Below, in pieces: positions 13,080 through 20,867 of a stretch of DNA of 21,270 bases; within the stretch, counting starts at the first letter, position 1, and each line of letters starts with the position of its first letter. The notes below the pieces were generated by a model. That model ran no database searches, was not told where the DNA came from, and was given only the letters and a program-made list of their open reading frames with translations. This stretch comes from an uncultured Clostridia bacterium (GTDB lineage: Bacteria; Bacillota_A; Clostridia; Oscillospirales; Oscillospiraceae). The stretch spans positions 1 through 21,270 of the forward strand of contig CAMKAP010000008.1 in NCBI GenBank assembly GCA_946410505.1, given 5' to 3'. The position numbers and the translations under genes were made by a program.

Positions 13080-16000
13080 ATGAAGAAGAACAAAAAACTG
13101 CTGGATATCATCGGCGCAAGCTGCGGCATGTTTCTTGTCGCGGCGCTGATCATCAGCCTTATTTCCAGCGCCGTCGCCAGCGCGCCCCCCAAGGGTGCCG
13201 TCACGCTGACCGGCACCGCGCCCGGCCGCAACGCCGATGTGGCGGTGGAGGTCGTCACCGACGGCAGCACCATCGCCGGCGTCACCGTCACAGCCCATGA
13301 GGAGACCGAGGGCATCGGCACCATGGCCGTGGACCAGCTGCCCGCTGCCATCGTCGAGGCCAACAGTCTGGCGGTGGACAACGTCTCCGGCGCGTCCATC
13401 ACCTCCGAGGCCATCAAGGCCGCCGTGGCCGACGCTCTGACGGAGGGCGGCTTTGATCCCGCCGTCTTGGGCTATATCGCTGCCGCGCCCGCAGAGGAGA
13501 CCGCAGCCGCGCAAGCGCCGGCCGAGCCCGCCGCCCCCGCAGAGCCTGTCGAGATCCCGGCAGACGCGATCACCGAGACCGGCTCCTACAACGGCATTGA
13601 CGGTCCCGTGGTCACGCAGGTCACCGCGGACGCCGAGCGCATCTATGACGTTCAGGTCCTGGAGCAGAACGAGACCGTCGGCATCGGCTCCGTCGCCGTG
13701 GAGAAGCTGCCCGCCGCCATCGTCGCTGCCAATTCTCTGCTGGTGGACGACATCTCCGGCGCTACCGTCACCAGCACCGCCATCAAGAACGGCATCCGCG
13801 AAGCGCTGAACAAGGCCGGTCTGGATCCCGCTGTGTTTGAGGTGGAGCCCGAAAACGCCGGCGCACCGGCTGAGAAGACCGAAGAGACCCTTGACTGCGA
13901 TGTGGTCGTGGTCGGCGCAGGCGGTGCCGGTCTGACCGCTGCCGTGCGCGCCACCCAGCAGGGCGCGAAGGTCCTGGTCGTGGAGAAGATGCCCATCATC
14001 GGCGGCAACAGCCTGCGCGCCGAGGGCGGCATGAACGCGGCCGAGACCAAGGTGCAGGCCGAGCTGGGTCTCACCGATTCCACCGTTGAAAACTTCGTCG
14101 CCGACACCCTGCGTTTGGGCCACGATCTGGCCAACCCCGATCTGGTGCAGACCCTGGCCGAGAACAGCGCTGAGGCCGTTGACTGGCTCGACTCCATCGG
14201 CGCGCCGCTGACCAAGGTGGCTGCCACCGGCGGAACGGAGCACAAATATCTGCACAAGCCCGAGGACGGCCGCCCCGTGGGCAGCTATCTGGTGGAGAAG
14301 CTCAGCGCCTACGCCGAGCAGCTTGGCATTGAGATCAGGATCAACACCAAGGCCACCGAGATCCTGATGAGCGGCTCCCGCGCCTGCGGCATCAAGGCCG
14401 AAGACGACGAGCACATCTACACCATCAACGCCAAGGCCGTGGTGCTGGCCACCGGCGGCTTCGGCTCCAACTTCGAGCTGATGGCGAGCTACGATCCCTC
14501 CCTGGCTGACGCCGTCACCACCAACCACTCCGGCGCCCAGGGCGACGGCATCATGATGGCACAGGCCGTCGGCGCCGACACCGTGGACATGGAGCAGATC
14601 CAGCTGCATCCCACCGTCATCCAGCAGAACGGTCTGCTGGTGTCCGAGTCCGTGCGCAGCCACGGCGCCATCCTGGTCAATGCCGAGGGCAAGCGCTTTG
14701 TCAATGACATGGCCGGACGCGACGTGGTCTCCCAGGCCGAGCTCAAGCAGCCCGGCGCCTACGCCTTCATCGTCTTCGACCAGGGCCTGGTGGACGAAGT
14801 GGCGCTGACCCACAAGTTCATTGACGGCGGCTACGCCATCTCCGGCAAGACCTATGAGGAGCTGGCGAAGAACCTCGGGTTGGAGGGCGACGCGATCGGA
14901 AACTTCGTGGAAACCATGGAGAACTGGAACGCCGCTGTCGAGGCCGGTGAAGATAAGGACTTCGGCCGCAGCGCGGTCAGCATGATCGACATCTCCACCG
15001 CTCCCTACTACGCCATCAAGATCGCCCCGGGCATCCACCACACCATGGGCGGCATCAAGATCGACACCCAGGCTCAGGTTATCGACACCGACGGCTCTGT
15101 GATCCCCGGTCTCTTCGCCTGCGGCGAAACCACCGGCGGCATCCACGGCGGCAACCGTGTGGGCGGCAACGCCGTGTGTGACTTCATCGTCTTCGGCCGT
15201 ATCGCCGGCACCTCCGCGGCGGACTACGCCGCAGCCATCGCCCCGGCGGAGTACTCCTCCCAGGCCGATACCTTCACCGGCACCGGCGCCGGACGCAACG
15301 GCGATGTGAACGTGGAAGTCGTCGCCGACGCAAGCCATATCTACTCCATTGAAGTGACTTCCCATGAGGAGACCGAGGGCATCGGCTCCGTCGCTGTCGA
15401 AAAGCTCCCTGCCGCGATCATCGCTGCCCAGAGCCTGGACGTGGATGATGTCTCCGGCGCCACCATCACCTCGGCTGCCATCAAGGAAGCCGTTGGCGCG
15501 GCCCTGGCGGCCGGCGGCATTGATCCCGCCAAGCTCGTGCCCGGTGAAGCCCCTGCGGACGAGGCGGCTGCCGAGCCTCTGGGCGACCGAGTCTATGAGG
15601 CCGATGTGGTCGTCATCGGCGCGGGCGGCGCGGGCATGTCCGCCGCCATCACCGCGGCCGACGCGGGCATGGACGTCATCGTCGTGGAGAGCCAGCCCAT
15701 GGTGGGCGGCAACTCCGTGCGCTCCACGGGCGGCATGAACGCCGCGCCCACCGAGTGGCGCAATATGAACGAATTCGGCGAGAGCGCCGGCGTGGAGAGC
15801 ACGCTGGCCAAGGTCGAGAAATACCCCGACAACGCCCGCATTCAGGAGCTGGGCAAGATCGTTGCCAAGCAGTGGGCTGAGTATCAGGCCAATCCCGAAG
15901 GCTACTTCGATACGGTGGAGCTCTTCCAGCTCGACACGCTGATCGGCGGCGGCGGGCTCAACAATCCTGACCTGGTCCTCACGCTGGCCGAGCGCAGCGC

Positions 16001-17087
16001 GGACGCCATCAGCTGGCTCGACAGTTTGGATCCCGCTGTGATCCTGCACAATGTGGCCCAGTTCGGCGGTGCTTCCGTCAAGCGCATCCACCGCCCGGTG
16101 GACGAGAACGGCAAGACTCTCTCCGTCGGTGCCTACGTGGTGCCTCTGCTCCAGAAGAATCTGGAGAACCGCGGTGTCACCGTGTTACTGAGCACCACCG
16201 CCAACGAGATCGTGCGCGACAGCCTCGGCATCGTGCGCGGCATCGTCTGCACCGATGAAAACGGCAGCACCGTCAGCGTAAATGCTCCCGCTGTCGTCAT
16301 CGCCTCCGGCGGCTTCGGCGCGAACAATGACATGATCGCCTCTATCCGCCCCGAGCTGGACGGCTTCATCACCACCAACGCCCCCGGCATCCAGGGCCAG
16401 GGCATCCAGATGGCCCAGGCCATCGGAGCCGACACCGTGGATCTGGAGCAGATCCAGCTGCATCCCACTGTCCACGTACAGGGTACCGACGCTGTGCTGA
16501 TCACCGAGGGCCTGCGCGGCGACGGCGCGATCCTGGTCAACCAGGAGGGCGAGCGTTTCTTCGACGAGGTCTCCACCCGTGACAAGGTCTCTGCGGCGGA
16601 GTTTGAGCAGACCGGCGGCTACGCCTGGCTGATCGTGGACAGCCGCATGAGCGACGCCTCCAATGTCATCCAGGGCTATATCAGCAAGGGCTACGCCGAG
16701 AGCGGCGAGACCTGGGAAGCACTGGCTGAGGCCATCGGCGCTCCCGCCGATGCTCTGGCGGCCACCATGGAAAAGTGGAATGCCTGTGTGGAAGCCAAGG
16801 AAGACGCCGACTTCGGCCGCGTCTCCTTCGCCAATCCTCTGGATCAGGCTCCCTACTACGCCATCAAGGTCCAGCCCGGTGTCCATCACACCATGGGCGG
16901 CATTAAGATCGACAGCGCAGCCCAGGTCATCGACGCCGACGGCGCTGTGATCCCCGGCCTCTTCGCAGCGGGCGAGGTCACCGGCGGCGTGCACGGCAAC
17001 AACCGTCTCGGCGGCAACGCTGTGGCAGACTTTGTGATCTTCGGCCGCATCGCCGGCGCTTCCGCTGCGGAATACGCCAACCGCTGA
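13080..17087 (+). CDS. Exported flavoprotein reductase with three FMN-binding and two FAD (fumarate reductase-like) domains
   Basis: This 1335-residue protein starts with a signal or anchor segment (about 8-33). Domain order: FMN_bind 1 (about 40-125), FMN_bind 2 (about 155-250), FAD domain 1 (about 272-715), FMN_bind 3 (about 735-815), FAD domain 2 (about 842-1335). The FMN-binding domains carry SGA[ST]xT motifs with acceptors S106, T229 and T795, the sites where ApbE attaches FMN covalently. Both FAD domains have GAGGAG (279-284, 847-852) and the full fumarate-reductase set: His in HPT (H510, H1128), S/T-E (S522-E523, T1142-E1143), the acid Arg (R547, R1167), His in HHTMGG (H653, H1269) and Arg in NR[VL]GGN (R693, R1309). 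In half 1, spacings 12, 13 and 37 after HPT equal those of Shewanella FccA. GGGAGGA precedes the ATG. Likely role: terminal reduction of fumarate or a similar enoate outside the membrane; substrate not proven. Confidence 0.9.
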   Translation: MKKNKKLLDIIGASCGMFLVAALIISLISSAVASAPPKGAVTLTGTAPGRNADVAVEVVTDGSTIAGVTVTAHEETEGIGTMAVDQLPAAIVEANSLAVDNVSGASITSEAIKAAVADALTEGGFDPAVLGYIAAAPAEETAAAQAPAEPAAPAEPVEIPADAITETGSYNGIDGPVVTQVTADAERIYDVQVLEQNETVGIGSVAVEKLPAAIVAANSLLVDDISGATVTSTAIKNGIREALNKAGLDPAVFEVEPENAGAPAEKTEETLDCDVVVVGAGGAGLTAAVRATQQGAKVLVVEKMPIIGGNSLRAEGGMNAAETKVQAELGLTDSTVENFVADTLRLGHDLANPDLVQTLAENSAEAVDWLDSIGAPLTKVAATGGTEHKYLHKPEDGRPVGSYLVEKLSAYAEQLGIEIRINTKATEILMSGSRACGIKAEDDEHIYTINAKAVVLATGGFGSNFELMASYDPSLADAVTTNHSGAQGDGIMMAQAVGADTVDMEQIQLHPTVIQQNGLLVSESVRSHGAILVNAEGKRFVNDMAGRDVVSQAELKQPGAYAFIVFDQGLVDEVALTHKFIDGGYAISGKTYEELAKNLGLEGDAIGNFVETMENWNAAVEAGEDKDFGRSAVSMIDISTAPYYAIKIAPGIHHTMGGIKIDTQAQVIDTDGSVIPGLFACGETTGGIHGGNRVGGNAVCDFIVFGRIAGTSAADYAAAIAPAEYSSQADTFTGTGAGRNGDVNVEVVADASHIYSIEVTSHEETEGIGSVAVEKLPAAIIAAQSLDVDDVSGATITSAAIKEAVGAALAAGGIDPAKLVPGEAPADEAAAEPLGDRVYEADVVVIGAGGAGMSAAITAADAGMDVIVVESQPMVGGNSVRSTGGMNAAPTEWRNMNEFGESAGVESTLAKVEKYPDNARIQELGKIVAKQWAEYQANPEGYFDTVELFQLDTLIGGGGLNNPDLVLTLAERSADAISWLDSLDPAVILHNVAQFGGASVKRIHRPVDENGKTLSVGAYVVPLLQKNLENRGVTVLLSTTANEIVRDSLGIVRGIVCTDENGSTVSVNAPAVVIASGGFGANNDMIASIRPELDGFITTNAPGIQGQGIQMAQAIGADTVDLEQIQLHPTVHVQGTDAVLITEGLRGDGAILVNQEGERFFDEVSTRDKVSAAEFEQTGGYAWLIVDSRMSDASNVIQGYISKGYAESGETWEALAEAIGAPADALAATMEKWNACVEAKEDADFGRVSFANPLDQAPYYAIKVQPGVHHTMGGIKIDSAAQVIDADGAVIPGLFAAGEVTGGVHGNNRLGGNAVADFVIFGRIAGASAAEYANR

Positions 17088-17107
17088 TTTCCGGTAAAAA
17101 ACAACAA

Positions 17108-17140
17108 GACAGGAGCTGCGCACACCGCGCAGCTCCTGTC
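17108..17140 (+). terminator. Strong hairpin after the flavoprotein gene
   Basis: A perfect 14-bp stem GACAGGAGCTGCGC / GCGCAGCTCCTGTC closes a 5-nt loop 20 nt beyond the stop codon. No T-tract follows on the plus strand; on the minus strand it is followed by TTGTTGTTTTTT. It may therefore protect the plus-strand mRNA end and terminate minus-strand transcription. Confidence 0.65.
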
Positions 17141-17501
17141 CATATCCGGGGCATCTGTTGGATTCATAAATGATATGGCAGCATTATCATGCGTCAGCAT
17201 CGCCATCGTCATCGCGTCCAGGCGCACTGAAAACGCAAGCTGCTGATTCCGGCCATAGAATAACCGTGGGATGTGAGGTATCACATCCCACGGTTTTTTA
17301 TCGAAGCTGGTTTCTGTATGTGCAGCCTCTTGTTTATTGGCCGACTTTTGCTGGGTTCCTATCACTGCCGATCAGCTGGAAGCAGGCTCTGTCAGCGGGT
17401 AGTCAAAGAGAATGCCTGAATTCCACGCTTGCCTCCGGTCGCCATCATCGGATGGCGGCACACCAGGGCGCCAGCCACCAGGGAGCCTTTTCCCTGATGA
17501 T
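17141..17501. other. Gene-free stretch between convergent genes
   Basis: No open frame here looks like a real gene. The stretch holds the terminator at 17262-17300, a 7-bp hairpin CGCCATC/GATGGCG (17440-17457) and a weak AGGGA/TCCCT hairpin next to the minus-strand stop. Composition is mixed and no repeat or insertion boundary is visible. It is longer than the other intergenic gaps and may be the scar of a lost gene. Confidence 0.5.
17262..17300 (+). terminator. Rho-independent terminator, 15-bp stem
   Basis: The stem AACCGTGGGATGTGA / TCACATCCCACGGTT with a GGTA loop is followed by TTTTA, giving an uninterrupted run of T across the stem end. It is the best plus-strand terminator here and stands 175 nt beyond the flavoprotein stop. 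On the minus strand it is followed by TTATTCT, so it could also stop the convergent aminotransferase transcript. Confidence 0.85.
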
Positions 17502-19616
17502 TTATGAAAAAGATTTCATAACCTCTCTCAGCGTCTCACAGACATAATCCACATCCTCATCCGACAGGCGTGTATGCAGCGGCAGCGTGATCAGATTGTG
17601 ATAATAATCGTAGGCATTGGGATACGCCGAGCAGTCTGTGCCATACGCCGTCATCAGAGGGAGCGGCTTGTAGTGGACATTGGTAGCCACACCGCGTTCC
17701 GCCATCTTCTCGATGATTTTGTTGCGCTGCTGCTCATCGATCCCGGGAATCCGGATCAGGAACAAGTGGTTCGAGCTGTCCATAGATTCCGTATGATGCT
17801 CAAGATGTGAAATTCCCAGTTCATCACATACGGCGTTGTACTTGTTTATGATCGCGACGCGGCGTTCCAGCAATCCGAGATAACGGTCCAACTGGCGAAG
17901 ACCGATCGCCGCCATGATGTCCGTCATGTTGCATTTGTACCACGGCCCGATAATATCGTATTCCCAGGCGCCGATCCTGGTCTTGGCCAAGGCATCCTTA
18001 TTCTGCCCGTGCAGAGACAGGAGCTGATACATCTTGTAGATTTCCGCGTTATCCACATCCTTCACCGGGTTCCATGCGGAGGCTCCGCCTTCGGCAGTCG
18101 TAAAGTTTTTGACCGCATGGAAGGAAAAGGAGGTAAAATCTGCGATTGCACCGACATATTTCTTTTCACCGCCAACCGTTCGGCTCGCCCCAAGCGCATG
18201 AGCCGCGTCACATACGATCGCCACGCGGCCGATGCCTTTCTGAATGCGGGAGGAAAGAATCGCAAGCGGAGTAGAGGAATCATTCATTGGCCGGAAAAGG
18301 TGCTTATTTCTCTCGACAATCTCAAAAATCCGGTCATAGTCGCACACAATGCCGCCGAGATCTACGGGCACGATCGCCTTGGTTTTGGGGGTAATGGCAG
18401 CTTCCAAAGCCTCATAATCCATTTCCGGGCAATGTGTTGCCGCGTCGCCGTCCTTCTGGATATCTACGAATTTGACAGTGGCGCCGCAATGGATCGCTGC
18501 ACTCGCACTTGCAGTATAAGTATAGGCGGGGACGATGACTTCGTCCCCCGGGCCAATACCCAGGATTCTCAAATTGAGTTCCTCGGCCGCTGTCGCGGAA
18601 TTAAGGCAGACGACCCTGTTGTTCCACCTCGCCTGATCTCCTTCGGTATCCACATCGGTTTTTCCGGTTTCAATATAGGCAGCAAGTCTTCTCTCCAGGA
18701 GCTTTGTACGCGGTCCGGTGGTAATCCAGCCGCTCTTGAGGGCTTCAACCACCTCACCGATCTCACTCTCAGAAATGTCGGGAGGGCTGAAAGGAATCCT
18801 TCTCAGGCAGTTTTGCTCCGGCCCCTTCACGACATCTTCCATACCTGTGAACTGGTCACTCTCACTGGAGAAATCAAAAAAGCTGGAATGATCCCGGTAA
18901 AAGATATGTCGTTCATCACAGATTGCCTTGATTCTTTCTCTCGACTCATTGTTAAGTTCAGGCTCCGCCAGAAAAACGCATTTGATCGCATGACGTTTTA
19001 AGACATCCACTAATTCATCTTTTCCGTAAACCTTGATCCCATCGATCTGCTTTCCGTCGGAATTGTTATCCGGGTCAACCATGCATACCACGCGGAAGGA
19101 AAGGCCTTCCTGAACCATGCGCATGATCTGAACCCCAGGTTCCCTGACACCGACCACAAGAGCGTTACCGGTCTTTTTATTGTTCCTTCGCTTCTCCATA
19201 ATGAAAAAGCGATACATAAACCGGGGCAAAGAGATAAGCACAAACTGGAATGCAGCCCCAAGCATATAATACGTTATCGGCATGCGGTGAAAGAACAAAA
19301 GCGTGCCGGCAACCTGAACGGCTGTAGAAACAGCTGAGGCACCGATAATCCGGTTCATATCATCGATCCCGGCGTATCGCCACAGGCCGTTGTAGAGCTT
19401 GAATGCAGCAAAAATAATGATGCATGCCACGGTATACCACGGCGCAAACTTATAGAAAGTATTGAAAAAATATCCCAACGGACTGGTTTGGGAACCCGAA
19501 ACTCGATCAATCAGGCTTCTGAGTACAAGCGCCAGATAATACGCAAAATTCACGGAAACAAGGTCGAGCAGCAATACCCACAGATCATTTTTCAGTGCTT
19601 TCTTGATGTCTTTCAT
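17502..19616 (-). CDS. Fusion of CapD/PglF-type membrane and nucleotide-binding N-terminus to a DegT/DnrJ/EryC1/StrS aminotransferase
   Basis: This 704-residue protein has two unrelated halves. Residues 1-140 contain four membrane segments (about 12-33, 58-74, 90-109, 115-135), ending RFMYRFF as in FlaA1/CapD-type dehydratases. Residues 150-270 are the Rossmann-like domain that follows in those proteins (NALVVGVREPG, VCMVDPDN, IDGIKVYG), but its glycine loop is degenerate (G156, G161; middle Gly is Arg). The dehydratase domain is absent. Residues 273-704 are a complete PLP sugar aminotransferase: LNSATAAEELNL, PAYTYTAS, D470 in VCDAAHALGA and Schiff-base K503 in SFSFHAVKNFT, then NVHYKPLPL. 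Such enzymes aminate nucleotide-4-keto sugars, as PglE does beside PglF. GAGGAATGTACG precedes the ATG. The gene is clearly less GC-rich than its neighbours, suggesting transfer. Likely role: membrane-anchored amino-sugar synthesis for surface glycan. Confidence 0.88.
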   Translation of the reverse strand: MKDIKKALKNDLWVLLLDLVSVNFAYYLALVLRSLIDRVSGSQTSPLGYFFNTFYKFAPWYTVACIIIFAAFKLYNGLWRYAGIDDMNRIIGASAVSTAVQVAGTLLFFHRMPITYYMLGAAFQFVLISLPRFMYRFFIMEKRRNNKKTGNALVVGVREPGVQIMRMVQEGLSFRVVCMVDPDNNSDGKQIDGIKVYGKDELVDVLKRHAIKCVFLAEPELNNESRERIKAICDERHIFYRDHSSFFDFSSESDQFTGMEDVVKGPEQNCLRRIPFSPPDISESEIGEVVEALKSGWITTGPRTKLLERRLAAYIETGKTDVDTEGDQARWNNRVVCLNSATAAEELNLRILGIGPGDEVIVPAYTYTASASAAIHCGATVKFVDIQKDGDAATHCPEMDYEALEAAITPKTKAIVPVDLGGIVCDYDRIFEIVERNKHLFRPMNDSSTPLAILSSRIQKGIGRVAIVCDAAHALGASRTVGGEKKYVGAIADFTSFSFHAVKNFTTAEGGASAWNPVKDVDNAEIYKMYQLLSLHGQNKDALAKTRIGAWEYDIIGPWYKCNMTDIMAAIGLRQLDRYLGLLERRVAIINKYNAVCDELGISHLEHHTESMDSSNHLFLIRIPGIDEQQRNKIIEKMAERGVATNVHYKPLPLMTAYGTDCSAYPNAYDYYHNLITLPLHTRLSDEDVDYVCETLREVMKSFS

Positions 19617-19660
19617 CGTACATTCCTCATATCATCGTTTATTACAGACCGCTGAGTGCG

Positions 19661-19834
19661 TTATCGGAACTGATTTCTGTCCTCGTCGTAGGCAAAGCCC
19701 GCGGCGTTGAGCTTCTCTTCCAGCGCGCTGCGGTCCTCGTCCAGGTCCTCACACAGCGCGTCCAGTGAGTCATACGCGTCCCGGAGCTTTGTGTTCACCA
19801 CGCTCAGAAGCAGCATCGGGTCTTTCGGCAGCAT
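19661..19834 (-). CDS. DUF4250-domain small protein
   Basis: This 57-residue protein matches the DUF4250 pattern: an N-terminal MLPKDPMLLLSVVNTKLRD, a central SLDALCEDLD and a C-terminal YDEDRNQF. The motif L-S-x-V-N-T-K-L-R-D resembles a short helix-turn-helix-like region, but no function is established. The ATG at 19834 is preceded by GGGAG, which lies inside the last codons of the DUF4298 gene, 4 nt upstream of its stop, so the two are translationally coupled. Longer readings in this frame have no ribosome site and overlap the neighbour. Confidence 0.85.
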   Translation of the reverse strand: MLPKDPMLLLSVVNTKLRDAYDSLDALCEDLDEDRSALEEKLNAAGFAYDEDRNQFR

Positions 19835-19838
19835 GCTA

Positions 19839-20129
19839 TCACTCCCATTCATTGCGTAAAGCATCTTCCAGCTCCCGCTGGGTTTCCAGCGCGTTGTAGA
19901 TCCCGTCCTCCGACAGGACGCCGCGCTCCAGTCCCTCCGGGAGCAGCCCGGCCTCGTCAGCCTCCAGATCCTCGCGCCATTCCGCGCTCTCGAGATACAC
20001 GGCAAGCGCCGCCTCATCCTCACGGACCAGCGGCAGCCTTTCCAGCAGGCGCCCCAGCTCTCCCTGCCATTGAAGCAGGCGGTTGAGCCGCTCCTCCATG
20101 GCGCGGATGCGTTCTATCCGTTTCCGCAT
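19839..20129 (-). CDS. DUF4298-domain protein
   Basis: This 96-residue, strongly charged and mainly helical protein matches DUF4298. Residues 1-35 form an amphipathic, coiled-coil-like helix (IERIRAMEERLNRLL). The second half carries the family block EWREDLEADEAGLLPEGL (49-66) and RGVLSEDGIYNALE (69-82). Function unknown. It starts 3 nt after the LUD gene stop with no strong ribosome site, so it probably relies on translational coupling. An internal ATG (residue 11) is a weaker alternative start. Confidence 0.85.
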   Translation of the reverse strand: MRKRIERIRAMEERLNRLLQWQGELGRLLERLPLVREDEAALAVYLESAEWREDLEADEAGLLPEGLERGVLSEDGIYNALETQRELEDALRNEWE

Positions 20130-20132
20130 AGC

Positions 20133-20762
20133 TCAGAAGCCCAGCGTGTCGTTGACCAGGATCACGTGGATCCTGCCCGCATGACGGGAGAAGCGTGTGA
20201 TCAGGAACTGGCAGCAGATCGTGTCTGGCGATTTGCAGTCCATGCAGGCGCCGGTCTTCGCGCAGGGGGTGGAAAGGCCGAAGCGCTGGGCGTTGATGGG
20301 CGCGGCCACGTTGCGGGCGCGCTTCATGGCGCCGTCCACATCGCTGCAGACCTTATTCATCCCCACGATCATCACGACCTTCTTCGGGCCCTGGGCAATG
20401 GCGGAGACGCGGTTGGCGTTGCCGTCGATGTTCACGAGCACCCCGTCCTCGGTGACGGCGTTGCTGCTTGCGAGAAACACGTCGGCGTCATAGGCCATCA
20501 GCATGGCAGCGCGCTTGTCCGCGATCTCGTCGCGGTCGATGAAGTTGTAGTCGCCTGCCTTGAGCGCCTTGACCAGCCCGATCTCGTGGACGCTGGTACC
20601 GCCGCCCATGGTGACGCTGCTGCCCTCGGGGATCAGGGAGAGGGCCAGCTGCAGGGCTTCTTCACGGTCTGCGGCGTAGTAGCCGGACATGTTGCGGCTC
20701 TGAAGGCCCTTGATGACCTTCTGGGCCAGAAGCTCATTGCGCTGGAAAATGTTTTTATCCAT
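20133..20762 (-). CDS. LUD-domain (LutC/YkgG-like, DUF162) protein
   Basis: This 209-residue protein has the single LUD domain of LutC-type lactate-utilisation proteins. Motifs include SVTMGGGTSVHEIG (49-62, the nucleotide/phosphate loop of the family), the ADVFLASSNAVTEDG segment (93-107), INAQRFG and a Cys-rich block TPCAKTGACMDCKSPDTICC (165-184) with Cys 167, 173, 176, 183 and 184. The Cys block is typical of the stand-alone clostridial branch and may bind a metal. LutA and LutB are not present here, so a lactate role is doubtful. GGAGGAAC precedes the ATG. It heads a tight cluster with DUF4298 and DUF4250, 105 nt after argS. Confidence 0.85.
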   Translation of the reverse strand: MDKNIFQRNELLAQKVIKGLQSRNMSGYYAADREEALQLALSLIPEGSSVTMGGGTSVHEIGLVKALKAGDYNFIDRDEIADKRAAMLMAYDADVFLASSNAVTEDGVLVNIDGNANRVSAIAQGPKKVVMIVGMNKVCSDVDGAMKRARNVAAPINAQRFGLSTPCAKTGACMDCKSPDTICCQFLITRFSRHAGRIHVILVNDTLGF

Positions 20763-20867
20763 GTGTGTTCCTCCTCAATTCTTATTCCTGGTTTCGCTTC
20801 GCGACTGTTTTTTTATCCGTTACCGAAGGGAAGGCCGCAAAGATTCATTTTCATGATTCATTGTCAC

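Noticed and set aside
12810..16091. A very long open frame on the minus strand opposite the flavoprotein
   Set aside because: It is the antisense shadow of GC-rich, strongly biased coding sequence. The translation is low-complexity Gly/His/Asp/Ala without any recognisable domain, and no ribosome site fits.
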